DNA from: Klebsiella spallanzanii
GTDB lineage: Bacteria; Pseudomonadota; Gammaproteobacteria; Enterobacterales; Enterobacteriaceae
Assembly: GCF_902158555.1 (NCBI RefSeq)
Contig: NZ_CABGGS010000007.1
Coordinates: forward strand, 31,157 to 95,156
Direction of reading: 5' to 3'
DNA: 64,000 nucleotides
In this document: piece after piece, positions 9,639 through 19,832 of the stretch
How positions within the stretch are numbered: the first letter of the stretch is position 1
How the letters are laid out: every line of letters begins with the position of its first letter
The notes under the pieces: generated by a model
Database searches by the model: none
What the model was told of the DNA's origin: nothing
The model's input: only the letters and a program-made list of their open reading frames with translations
Made by a program: the position numbers and the translations under genes

Positions 9639-10650
9639 TTTTTTCCTTAAGTACTTTCAGATAGTCCTGGACCGAGCGGTTATGGCTGGTCAGGTTAGTG
9701 TTAAACGTATGCCCGCCCTTCCCGTCCGCGACAAAATAAAGATACGGCGTTTTCGCCGGATGCGCGGCGGCCTTCAGCGAGGCCTCGCCCGGTGCGGCAA
9801 TTGGCCCGGGCGGCATGCCGTTAATGACATAGGTGTTGTAAGCGGTCGGGGTTTCCAGGTCTTTACGCGTCAACTTACCATTATAACTCTCACCCATCCC
9901 GTAAATCACGGTCGGATCGGTTTGCAGACGCATACCAATACGTAAACGGTTGATGAATACCGATGCGACACGGTCACGCTCCTCCGGTACCGCCGTCTCT
10001 TTTTCGATAATAGAAGCCATCGTCAACAGCTGATTTTGGTCCTTATACGGTAGATTATCCATCCGCCCTTCCCAGGTTTTCTCAACCGCAGAAACCATCT
10101 TCTGATGCGCTCGTTTAAGGATGGCCACGTCGCTGGTATTCGCGGTATACATCCAGGTGTCCGGCCAGAACCAGCCCTCAACCCAGTCCGCATGTTCCAG
10201 ATTGAGCGCTTTCGCCACGGTTTCATAGCTATCATCCGCCAGCGTATGCTTGACATAAGGGGCGTCGCGTAGCTGGCGCAGATAGTCGCTGACCCGCATC
10301 CCTTCAACGAAGCGCAGCGGAAACTGAGCTTCTTTGCCGCTAGCCAACAGCTGCAGCATCTGACGTACAGTCATATCAGGAGTGAAGCGATAGGTCCCGG
10401 CTTTAAAGTGGGACAGCTCGGGCTCAATGCGCAGAAGCCACTGGAAAACGCGCGGCCGGTTAATGACTTTATCGCCATACAGCTGTTGACCCAAAGCCAG
10501 GCGCCCGGTCCCGGTTTCAAGCGTAAAGATGGTCTCTTCTTTAATCAGCAATTTGCTGTCCGCCAGTTGGCGAACTTTCCACATACCGATACCCGCGGCG
10601 ATACCCAGTACCACCACCAGCAACAGGATAAAACGTAACATTTTCTTCAT
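9628..10650 (-). CDS. mltG: Endolytic peptidoglycan transglycosylase
   Basis: MltG cleaves nascent glycan strands in the periplasm and is thought to terminate their polymerisation. It has 340 residues, as in E. coli. A single N-terminal membrane anchor covers about residues 5-22, followed by a LysM-like domain and the YceG catalytic domain. The catalytic Glu218 lies in the motif ASIIEKETA. It lies two bases after pabC and overlaps tmk, the same cluster as in E. coli. Confidence 0.95.
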   Translation of the reverse strand: MKKMLRFILLLVVVLGIAAGIGMWKVRQLADSKLLIKEETIFTLETGTGRLALGQQLYGDKVINRPRVFQWLLRIEPELSHFKAGTYRFTPDMTVRQMLQLLASGKEAQFPLRFVEGMRVSDYLRQLRDAPYVKHTLADDSYETVAKALNLEHADWVEGWFWPDTWMYTANTSDVAILKRAHQKMVSAVEKTWEGRMDNLPYKDQNQLLTMASIIEKETAVPEERDRVASVFINRLRIGMRLQTDPTVIYGMGESYNGKLTRKDLETPTAYNTYVINGMPPGPIAAPGEASLKAAAHPAKTPYLYFVADGKGGHTFNTNLTSHNRSVQDYLKVLKEKNAQ

Positions 10651-10652
10651 GA

Positions 10653-11462
10653 CTAATCAGACAGCTCACACAATGGGGCTAAAAAATGGTAAAGCTCGCG
10701 CGCGGACCAATATGTGTCGTTCCAACGGCGAACCGGCACCAGCGGCATTAATGCGTTACAGATAAGCACTTCGTCGGCTTCGCGTAGCGCATCGGGGCGC
10801 GTAGTCACTTCGACAACGCGAAACGGCGATGGTGCCAGCGTTGCGAGAATGTGCTGGCGCATAATACCGTTTACTCCCGCCTGGTCGAGGCGCGGGGTAA
10901 AAACATCAAATCCTTTACGCCAGAATACGTTCGCGGCACAGCATTCCGTAAGCCACCCTTCACTGTCAAGGACCAGCGCTTCATCGGCGTCCGTCTGCTC
11001 AAGATGAGAACGAATCAGCACTTGTTCCAGACGATTAAGGTGTTTGAGTCCGGCAAGAGAAGGATTACGCCCCAGTTGAACTGGACTCAGTGACAAGGAG
11101 ATCCCCTCCTCACGCCAGCGCGGGTAATGGGCTGGATACGACGACACGCTGAGAACTCGCGTGGGACTCTCACAGCCCGCAGCGCTATATCCCCGACCAC
11201 CCGCGCCGCGGGTCATCATCACCTTCAGTACGCCATCCTGATGCGGCTGAGCCTGAAGCGTCATTTCCTGCGCTAATAGCGCCCAGTCACAGTAAGGAAT
11301 AAAAAGCTTTTCGCAGGTCGTCTGTAAGCGGGTGAGATGGGCAGACAGAAACTGAATTTGACCTCTAATGATCCGCGCTGTAGTAAAACAGCCATCACCA
11401 AACTGAACGCCACGATCGTTAACCGCTAGCGTTTCACTTTCAGTGCCGTTTATCAAAAACAT
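10653..11462 (-). CDS. pabC: Aminodeoxychorismate lyase
   Basis: PabC is a PLP enzyme that releases pyruvate from 4-amino-4-deoxychorismate to give p-aminobenzoate for folate synthesis. The 269-residue protein is of the fold-IV aminotransferase type. The expected PLP lysine is in [10 protein letters not shown] (Lys140), and the conserved GVNGIMRQ and cofactor-binding segments follow. It lies between fabF (144-base gap with a terminator) and mltG, as in E. coli. Confidence 0.95.
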   Translation of the reverse strand: MFLINGTESETLAVNDRGVQFGDGCFTTARIIRGQIQFLSAHLTRLQTTCEKLFIPYCDWALLAQEMTLQAQPHQDGVLKVMMTRGAGGRGYSAAGCESPTRVLSVSSYPAHYPRWREEGISLSLSPVQLGRNPSLAGLKHLNRLEQVLIRSHLEQTDADEALVLDSEGWLTECCAANVFWRKGFDVFTPRLDQAGVNGIMRQHILATLAPSPFRVVEVTTRPDALREADEVLICNALMPLVPVRRWNDTYWSARELYHFLAPLCELSD

Positions 11463-11530
11463 AAAGGACTCCTCATCGCCGGTCGGTCAGTGTCGCAGGA
11501 GAAAAAGAATGGAACAAGCGGAGAAAACCG

Positions 11531-11556
11531 AATAAAAAAGGCCCGACAAGCGGGCC
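11531..11556 (-). terminator. fabF terminator
   Basis: GGCCCG-ACAAG-CGGGCC forms a 6-bp GC stem. On the minus strand it is followed by a T-run (AATAAAAAA on plus). It lies about 50 bases past the fabF stop and separates the fab genes from pabC, perhaps incompletely. Confidence 0.75.
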
Positions 11557-11606
11557 AGTTTTCCGATGAGCATTGACGGCATCAAAGATGTTACGTCAGG
11601 CGCGCA

Positions 11607-13174
<1,568 letters not shown>

Positions 13175-13384
13175 ACTCTTAAATTTCCTATCAAAACTCG
13201 CTTTCGCGATGGTTTTCGTAGTGTATAAAATGTTGAAAAATTTGCAACTAAATCCCGGCAGGTCTTACCACGATTTTACGCTATTTTGCGGCTGTTTGCC
13301 CTCATAACGCAAATCATTTTGCACAAAACATTACAGTGAATCGCACGGACTGCGCGGTTCCTGAACGTTTTGCGCAAATCTCGG

Positions 13385-14119
13385 TCAGACCATATACATT
13401 CCGCCGTTAACGTGCAGAGTTTCACCGGTGATGTAACTCGCTTCGTCAGAGGCTAAAAATGCAACCGCACTGGCGATTTCATTTGGAGAGCCGAGGCGCC
13501 CCGCAGGAACTGCCGCCAGAGTGCCCGCACGCTGCTCATCGGTCAGCGCACGCGTCATGTCCGTTTCAATAAAGCCCGGAGCAACAACGTTTACAGTAAT
13601 ACCGCGGGACGCAACTTCGCGAGCCAGTGATTTACTGAAGCCAATCAGACCCGCCTTCGCCGCAGCGTAGTTGGCCTGACCCGCATTTCCCATGGTACCA
13701 ACCACAGAACCGATAGTGATAATACGTCCATGACGCTTTTTCATCATAGCGCGCATTACCGCTTTTGACAGACGGAAAACCGATGACAGGTTGGTTTCGA
13801 TAATATCGTTCCACTCGTCATCTTTCATGCGCATTAACAGGTTATCACGAGTAATCCCGGCATTATTCACCAGGATATCAACTTCACCAAATTCTGCGCG
13901 AATATTTCCCAGAACAGATTCGATAGATGCAGGATCGGTCACATTCAGCAACAGACCTTTACCATTAGCACCTAAATAATCGCTAATCGCCTGCGCGCCG
14001 CTTTCGCTGGTCGCAGTACCGATAACTTTCGCGCCACGGGCAACGAGCGTTTCAGCGATTGCGCGGCCAATACCGCGACTTGCACCGGTAACCAGCGCGA
14101 TTTTTCCTTCAAAACTCAT
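13385..14119 (-). CDS. fabG: 3-oxoacyl-ACP reductase
   Basis: FabG uses NADPH to reduce beta-ketoacyl-ACP in each elongation round. It is a 244-residue short-chain dehydrogenase with TGASRGIG (residues 11-18) for cofactor binding and NNAG at 86-89. The catalytic residues are Ser138, Tyr151 and Lys155 (YAAAK). It lies 12 bases after fabD in the fabH-fabD-fabG operon. Confidence 0.97.
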   Translation of the reverse strand: MSFEGKIALVTGASRGIGRAIAETLVARGAKVIGTATSESGAQAISDYLGANGKGLLLNVTDPASIESVLGNIRAEFGEVDILVNNAGITRDNLLMRMKDDEWNDIIETNLSSVFRLSKAVMRAMMKKRHGRIITIGSVVGTMGNAGQANYAAAKAGLIGFSKSLAREVASRGITVNVVAPGFIETDMTRALTDEQRAGTLAAVPAGRLGSPNEIASAVAFLASDEASYITGETLHVNGGMYMV

Positions 14120-14131
14120 GGTATTCCTCTT

Positions 14132-15061
14132 TTATTGCTCAAGCGCCGCAGACATCGCCGCCGGCTCGTTAAGCGCGGAGGCAGTCAGGGTGTCAACAAT
14201 ACGTTTAGTCAGGCCAGTGAGGACTTTACCCGGACCAACTTCATACAGATGCTCTACGCCCTCAGATGCCATAAACTCAACGGTTTTGGTCCACTGAACC
14301 GGGCTATACAGCTGGCGGATCAATGCATCGCGAATAGCATCAGGCGCAGTTTCACTTTTCACGTCGACGTTGTTTACAACTGGAATCGTCGGCGCGTTAA
14401 ACGTAATTTTTTGCAGCTCAACGGCCAGTTTTTCCGCCGCAGGCTTCATCAGCGCGCAGTGGGATGGCACGCTGACCGGCAGCGGCAGAGCACGTTTGGC
14501 GCCTGCAGCCTTACAGGCCGCTCCTGCGCGCTCTACGGCCTCTTTGTTACCGGCAATAACGACCTGGCCCGGCGAGTTAAAGTTTACCGGAGAAACGACC
14601 TGCCCTTCGGCAGACTCTTCGCAAGCTTTAGCAATCGCAGCATCATCAAGGCCAATGATCGCTGACATCGCACCGGTACCTTCCGGCACCGCTTCCTGCA
14701 TAAACTTACCGCGCATCTCAACCAGACGTACGGCATCGGCAAAATCGATAACGCCCGCACATACCAGCGCTGAATACTCGCCAAGGCTGTGGCCCGCCAG
14801 CAGAACCGGTGCTTTACCGCCCTGTTTCTGCCAGGCGCGATAGAGCGCGACAGATGCGGTCAGCAGCGCGGGTTGAGTCTGCCATGTTTTGTTCAGTTCT
14901 TCCGCCGGGCCCTGCTGCGCAAGCGCCCACAGATCGTAACCCAACGCCGCAGAGGCTTCACGGAATGTCTCTTCGATTACCGGGTAAGTAGCCGCCATGT
15001 CTGACAGCATCCCGACACTCTGAGAGCCCTGTCCCGGGAACACAAAAGCAAATTGCGTCAT
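14132..15061 (-). CDS. fabD: Malonyl-CoA:ACP transacylase
   Basis: FabD transfers malonyl groups from CoA to ACP. The 309-residue protein has the oxyanion motif PGQGSQ near the N-terminus and the nucleophile in GHSLGEY (Ser92). The histidine of VPSHCALM completes the catalytic pair. It sits 15 bases after fabH and 12 before fabG, in the usual order. Confidence 0.97.
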   Translation of the reverse strand: MTQFAFVFPGQGSQSVGMLSDMAATYPVIEETFREASAALGYDLWALAQQGPAEELNKTWQTQPALLTASVALYRAWQKQGGKAPVLLAGHSLGEYSALVCAGVIDFADAVRLVEMRGKFMQEAVPEGTGAMSAIIGLDDAAIAKACEESAEGQVVSPVNFNSPGQVVIAGNKEAVERAGAACKAAGAKRALPLPVSVPSHCALMKPAAEKLAVELQKITFNAPTIPVVNNVDVKSETAPDAIRDALIRQLYSPVQWTKTVEFMASEGVEHLYEVGPGKVLTGLTKRIVDTLTASALNEPAAMSAALEQ

Positions 15062-15076
15062 GTTTAAATCCTTATA

Positions 15077-16030
15077 CTAAAAACGAACCAGCGCGGAACC
15101 CCAGGTGAAACCGCCACCGAAGGCTTCCAGCAGAATAAGCTGACCACGTTGAATACGACCATCGCGAACAGCCTCATCCAGCGCGCAAGGGACTGAAGCA
15201 GCCGAAGTATTGCCGTGTCTGTCGAGGGTTACGACGACGTTGTCCATCGACATTCCGAGCTTCTTCGCCGTGGCGCTAATAATACGCAGGTTGGCTTGAT
15301 GCGGCACCAGCCAGTCCAGCGCGGAGCGCTCGAGGTTATTAGCCGCTAACGTCTCATCAACGATGTGCGCCAGCTCGGTTACAGCCACTTTAAAGACTTC
15401 ATTACCCGCCATCGTCAGATAGATAGGGTTTTCCGGCTCGACGCGATCGGCATTCGGCAGCGTCAGCAGTTCGCCGTAGCTACCATCCGCATGCAGATGC
15501 GTGGAAATGATACCCGGTTCTTCAGAAGCACCCAGCACTACGGCACCCGCGCCGTCACCGAAGATAATGATTGTCCCACGATCGGTCGGATCGCAGGTGC
15601 GCGCCAGAACGTCTGCGCCGATCACCAATGCGTAATCAACAGCACCGTTTTTAACATATTGATCGGCAACGCTGAGCGCATAGGTGAAGCCCGCACAGGC
15701 CGCAGCGACATCAAAGGCCGGACAGCCTTTAATACCCAACATTGATTGAATCTGGCAAGCAGAGCTAGGGAAGGCATGAGTACCAGAGGTGGTCGCAACA
15801 ATAATCAGACCAATTTGCTCCGGCTTGACGCCCGCCATATCCAACGCATTCTTCGCGGCTTCAAGGCCCATGGTAGCAACTGTTTCATTCGGTGCGGCGA
15901 TACGACGCTCACGGATACCAGTACGAGTAACAATCCACTCGTCAGAGGTATCAACCATATTCTCCAGTTCAGCGTTCGTACGCACGTGCTCAGGCAGATA
16001 GCTGCCGGTACCTATAATCTTCGTATACAT
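15077..16030 (-). CDS. fabH: Beta-ketoacyl-ACP synthase III
   Basis: FabH starts fatty-acid synthesis by condensing acetyl-CoA with malonyl-ACP. It has 317 residues as in E. coli. The catalytic Cys112 is in AACAGFT, the His in VPHQANLRI, and the Asn in HGNTSAAS. It follows plsX in a leftward operon with fabD and fabG. Confidence 0.97.
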   Translation of the reverse strand: MYTKIIGTGSYLPEHVRTNAELENMVDTSDEWIVTRTGIRERRIAAPNETVATMGLEAAKNALDMAGVKPEQIGLIIVATTSGTHAFPSSACQIQSMLGIKGCPAFDVAAACAGFTYALSVADQYVKNGAVDYALVIGADVLARTCDPTDRGTIIIFGDGAGAVVLGASEEPGIISTHLHADGSYGELLTLPNADRVEPENPIYLTMAGNEVFKVAVTELAHIVDETLAANNLERSALDWLVPHQANLRIISATAKKLGMSMDNVVVTLDRHGNTSAASVPCALDEAVRDGRIQRGQLILLEAFGGGFTWGSALVRF

Positions 16031-16083
16031 GTACGCTCAGTCACTCTTGGGTAATATACCTGGTTTACTCAAACTGCGAGGCG

Positions 16084-17181
16084 TCAGTCGTTTCCGGTTA
16101 CCCGGGCCTGAGACCTGGAGTTTCCGTTTCTGCCGCCCTCAGGCAATTCGAAACCTGCAGGGTATAAAGATTCCAGGCGAGCGGCAATTCGCTGAGGAAC
16201 CTGCCGCTGCACTGCCTGCACTGCCTGCTCTATCGCGACGCAAAAAGCGCGCTGGTTGGCAGCACCATGACTTTTAATCACGGAACCGCGCAATCCTAAC
16301 AGACAGGCACCATTATACTGGTCGGGGTTGAGGTGACTGAATCGCCTTGACAGGCTTTTTTGTAACCAACGCTTTAATAAAAGCAGCCACCACGACCGTT
16401 TTTTCCCCTCTCCCTGTGATTTCAACAGTGAAAGGAACATTCTGACAACACCTTCCATCGTTTTTAATGTGACGTTGCCCGTGAATCCATCACAAACCAA
16501 AACATCCGTTTTGCCCGTCAACAATTCATTGGCTTCCAGATACCCAATATAGTTGAGAGTTGGCAACGTTTTCAAAACCGCCGCCGCATCGCGAATGCTG
16601 CTGAGACCTTTCATCTCTTCTTCGCCGATATTCAGTAGCGCAACGCGGGGGTTCTGGATCCCAATAACCTCTTCGGCCAGAACCGCTCCCATTACGGCAA
16701 ACTGCACCAGCATAGTGCTATCGCAATCCACGTTAGCGCCCAAATCCAGCACCACCGTTTTGCCCTTTAGCTGATGCGGTAACATGGTTACCAGTGCCGG
16801 GCGCTCAATCCCTTCGATGGGTTTGAGTAACAGTTTCGCCAACCCCATTAGCGCTCCGGTATTACCCGCGCTGACGCAGGCCTGGGCCCGCCCTTCTTTT
16901 ACCAACTCCAGCGCAATACGCATCGAGCTACCGCGACTGGCGCGAATAGCCTGTGCGGGTCGTGCATCACTAGCAATAACTGACTGCGCAGGAATGACCT
17001 GCAGACGAGAACGTTGTTCAAAATCAGCTTTGGCAAGTAATGGCGCGATAGCGTCGGGATCGCCGACTAAAAGAAGTGTGAGTTGTGAATTAGAGTTCAG
17101 TGCCTGCAATGCTGCAGGCACTGTCACGGAAGGGCCGAAATCCCCTCCCATGACATCTAACGCCAGGGTTAGACGTGTCAA
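16084..17181 (-). CDS. plsX: Phosphate acyltransferase PlsX
   Basis: PlsX converts acyl-ACP to acyl-phosphate for phospholipid synthesis. I start it at a TTG (17181), because the protein then begins [17 protein letters not shown] exactly as E. coli PlsX does. A GTG-started extension to 17235 is open but unconserved and has no ribosome-binding site. The product is 365 residues against 356 in E. coli, the difference being an extended, charged C-terminus ([18 protein letters not shown]). Conserved segments include [10 protein letters not shown] and [13 protein letters not shown]. It lies between rpmF and fabH. Confidence 0.93.
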   Translation of the reverse strand: MTRLTLALDVMGGDFGPSVTVPAALQALNSNSQLTLLLVGDPDAIAPLLAKADFEQRSRLQVIPAQSVIASDARPAQAIRASRGSSMRIALELVKEGRAQACVSAGNTGALMGLAKLLLKPIEGIERPALVTMLPHQLKGKTVVLDLGANVDCDSTMLVQFAVMGAVLAEEVIGIQNPRVALLNIGEEEMKGLSSIRDAAAVLKTLPTLNYIGYLEANELLTGKTDVLVCDGFTGNVTLKTMEGVVRMFLSLLKSQGEGKKRSWWLLLLKRWLQKSLSRRFSHLNPDQYNGACLLGLRGSVIKSHGAANQRAFCVAIEQAVQAVQRQVPQRIAARLESLYPAGFELPEGGRNGNSRSQARVTGND

Positions 17182-17383
17182 GATATCGTCGCTGCTCGGT
17201 TCGGCTATTCCCCAGTTACCTGGGGAGATCCTCACTAAGCTTCATCACGCTTTTACTCTTTGTCTTTCGCGCTACAAGTGCGTTGACTGCGCTCGTTCAC
17301 ACCAGCCGCATAGTTATCTATGTTTCTGGCGATGCTCTCGCTTGCGTCTCCCTGCAACGCGAAATCCACGGAGTAATGCGTGA

Positions 17384-17569
<186 letters not shown>

Positions 17570-17573
17570 TCAA

Positions 17574-18095
17574 TTACTTATGCTTTAAGCTGGCTAATAC
17601 GGCAAATGGGTTTGGTTTTTGTACCTCTTCAGGCAGTTCACCAAAGACCATGTCCGCGTCGGACACTTCACAGTGTTCAGAATCATGCACCGGAACGACT
17701 GGCAAGGAGAGGATGATTTCATCTTCAACCAACGCCAGCAGATCGATTTCACCGAAGTCGTTAACCTCAATCGGCTCATACGCTTCCGGCAGTGCTTCGG
17801 CCTGTTCGTCATTTCTGACCGGGCTGAAACAATACGTTGTGTGAACATGATGGGGGAACGGTTTCCCGCAACGCTGACATTCGAGGGTTACCGACACCGT
17901 TGCATCGCCGGTTAAAACGGCAAGGCGCTGGTTATCGATAGCGAACGACATGCTGCATTCCACATCGCTGTCCACGCTGACAACAGAATCAGCGACGCGC
18001 ACAGCCTGATCACGGGTATAGATACCTTGGTAATCTAAGCGTTTTTGAGCCGTGCGAACCGGATCGAGAGTCAGGGGTAATTTTACCTTTTGCAT
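17574..18095 (-). CDS. yceD: Large-subunit rRNA accumulation protein YceD (DUF177)
   Basis: This 173-residue DUF177 protein is the same length as E. coli YceD. The family is needed for normal 23S rRNA accumulation, with the best evidence from plants and E. coli. It has a CxxC pair in ECQRCGKPF and an acidic C-terminal half ending in LASLKHK. It heads the yceD-rpmF-plsX-fab leftward operon and is divergent from yceF. Confidence 0.93.
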   Translation of the reverse strand: MQKVKLPLTLDPVRTAQKRLDYQGIYTRDQAVRVADSVVSVDSDVECSMSFAIDNQRLAVLTGDATVSVTLECQRCGKPFPHHVHTTYCFSPVRNDEQAEALPEAYEPIEVNDFGEIDLLALVEDEIILSLPVVPVHDSEHCEVSDADMVFGELPEEVQKPNPFAVLASLKHK

Positions 18096-18136
18096 AGGGC
18101 GCGCATATTAACTTTGTAACGTCATAGAGTCAAAGA

Positions 18137-18160
18137 AAAAGGCAGCCTCAGGTTGCCTTT
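18137..18160. terminator. Terminator-like hairpin between divergent yceD and yceF
   Basis: AAAAGGCAGCC-TCA-GGTTGCCTTTT makes an 11-bp stem (one G-U pair) flanked by A- and T-runs, so it could act in either direction. It sits upstream of both divergent genes rather than after a gene, which is unusual for a terminator. Confidence 0.5.
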
Positions 18161-18236
18161 TGCCATTTATTCGCACACATTGCGGCGCATAGTTTAAAAT
18201 GATGCTCTGCGAAGCGCTATATGTGGATGAAAAAAT

Positions 18237-18821
18237 ATGTCTGAACTGATCCTCGCGTCAACCTCGCCGTGGCGGCGAATGCTGCTGGAAAAGCTGTCTG
18301 TGCCTTTTGAATGCGCAGCACCGGACGTTGATGAAGCTCCGCATCCCGGAGAATCGGCGCGTCAGCTGGTGATGCGTCTGGCGCAGGCAAAGGCGCAGGC
18401 CCTTGCCGCACGCTATCCGCAACACCTTATTATAGGCTCTGACCAGGTTTGCGTCCTGGATGGCGAAATTACCGGCAAGCCACACACGGAAGAAAACGCC
18501 CATCGCCAGTTGAGAAAAGCCAGCGGCACCATCGTCACCTTCTATACGGGCCTTGCGCTATACAATTCCGCTAACGGTCACTTACAAACCGAATGCGAAC
18601 CGTTTGATGTTCATTTCCGTCATTTGAGCGACCAGGAAATTGACAGCTATATCCGCAAAGAGAACCCGTTAAAATGCGCCGGAAGCTTCAAAAGCGAGGG
18701 CTTAGGTATCACGCTTTTCGAACGCCTCGAAGGGCGAGACCCCAACTCGCTGATCGGCCTGCCGCTCATTGCCTTATGTCAAATGCTCCGTCGGGAAGGG
18801 TTTAACCCACTGCTCACCTAG
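18237..18821 (+). CDS. yceF: Maf-like 7-methyl-GTP pyrophosphatase YceF
   Basis: YceF is a Maf-family house-cleaning nucleotide pyrophosphatase. E. coli YceF hydrolyses 7-methyl-GTP. The 194-residue length is identical to E. coli. The N-terminal substrate motif LASTSPWRR and the conserved GSDQV, KPHT and YxKAGSF-type ([10 protein letters not shown]) motifs are present. In E. coli its neighbour is rluC; here about 9 kb of inserted genes separate them. Confidence 0.95.
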   Translation: MSELILASTSPWRRMLLEKLSVPFECAAPDVDEAPHPGESARQLVMRLAQAKAQALAARYPQHLIIGSDQVCVLDGEITGKPHTEENAHRQLRKASGTIVTFYTGLALYNSANGHLQTECEPFDVHFRHLSDQEIDSYIRKENPLKCAGSFKSEGLGITLFERLEGRDPNSLIGLPLIALCQMLRREGFNPLLT

Positions 18822-18834
18822 ACAGGCAGAAAAT

Positions 18835-18866
18835 GGGATCGGCGTTTCAATATTCACCCCGATCCC
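18835..18866. terminator. Inverted repeat between convergent yceF and the TauE-type gene
   Basis: GGGATCGG and CCGATCCC form an 8-bp stem with a 16-base loop. It lies between the ends of two convergent genes, so it probably serves as a shared weak terminator. There is no strong T-run. Confidence 0.4.
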
Positions 18867-18880
18867 CTAACGAACACTCT

Positions 18881-19666
18881 TTAAGCCAGAGCCATCAGGC
18901 TGGTAAAGAGCATGTTTCCGCCGACGAATAGCAGCACACAGTAAACGATACGCAGGAACGTCTCTTTGTTAATGCGCTGCAGGAAGGCCATCCCCAGGAA
19001 GAAGCCGATCGCCGCCATAGGGAAACCGATAGTCAGAGCACCGCCGAGATGCTCCGTCCACGCGCCATTACGATACTGGTTAAAGGCGTTCCAGGTATTA
19101 AACACTACCCATACCATGTTCATAGTATTACGGAACTTTTCTTTTTCCTTAACGGTTTCGATGGTGTAAACGGTAATCAGCGGGCCGCCGATAGTAAAAG
19201 CACCGTGCACAACACCGCCTAAAATAAGGCAGCCATAGCGAAAACATTTTTTCGCTGTCGTATCAGGAGCATTAGCCACTTCAACTTTTTTAAAGATCAA
19301 CGGATTGACGATATGCTTGTAAATATTCATTACAGCAATGACCGTCACCATTGCGCCAATACAGATTTTCGCCACATTGGGGCTAATGGTATAAAAAAGA
19401 TAGTTGCCCACCAGTATGCCCGGAACGCACAGAGCGACTATTTTACCTAAATCTTTCCAGGAAACATCTCGCCAGGTTCTGACCGCCAGAAAATACAAGA
19501 AAGGTAATGTAATCAACGTTCCATAGGGCACCCCTACCGACGTTCCCAATAAGCCATTCGTGACCGATGCTGCTATAACGGTACAACCAAACCCTGTACA
19601 TCCCTGAACAAAAAACCCGACAATTTGCATCAGGCCGACAAGTATAAAATCAGTATTGAAACTCAT
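18881..19666 (-). CDS. TauE/SafE family sulfonate (or sulfite) exporter
   Basis: This 261-residue inner-membrane protein of the TauE/SafE family has about eight hydrophobic helices and glycine-rich repeats (GCTGFGCTVIAA early; GGVVHGAFTIGGP in the second half). Family members export sulfite or small organosulfonates. It is the last gene of the leftward cluster DASS transporter, alcohol dehydrogenase, LuxR, activase, glycyl-radical enzyme, exporter, with 166 bases between it and the glycyl-radical gene. Inference: it exports the end product 3-hydroxypropanesulfonate, though sulfite is possible. Confidence 0.82.
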   Translation of the reverse strand: MSFNTDFILVGLMQIVGFFVQGCTGFGCTVIAASVTNGLLGTSVGVPYGTLITLPFLYFLAVRTWRDVSWKDLGKIVALCVPGILVGNYLFYTISPNVAKICIGAMVTVIAVMNIYKHIVNPLIFKKVEVANAPDTTAKKCFRYGCLILGGVVHGAFTIGGPLITVYTIETVKEKEKFRNTMNMVWVVFNTWNAFNQYRNGAWTEHLGGALTIGFPMAAIGFFLGMAFLQRINKETFLRIVYCVLLFVGGNMLFTSLMALA

Positions 19667-19699
19667 AATATCCGCCCTGGATATAAAGTATTCGCATGA

Positions 19700-19727
19700 T
19701 CTCTGGTTCTTGTTACCGAACCAGAGA
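19700..19727. repeat. Inverted repeat upstream of the TauE-type gene
   Basis: TCTCTGGTTC and GAACCAGAGA form a perfect 10-bp stem with an 8-base loop, between the end of hpfG and the exporter start. It has no T-run, so it is more likely an mRNA-stabilising or attenuating hairpin, or an operator, than a terminator. Confidence 0.5.
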
Positions 19728-19832
19728 AGCCAGGCTGCGGGCAGTCGCGTTTTTACGACACCGGAGGCAAAACAACATGCTTCTGATGTCGCAAAGTTAA
19801 CGGCTATCCCGCAGAATGCGCGTTGGTTATTA

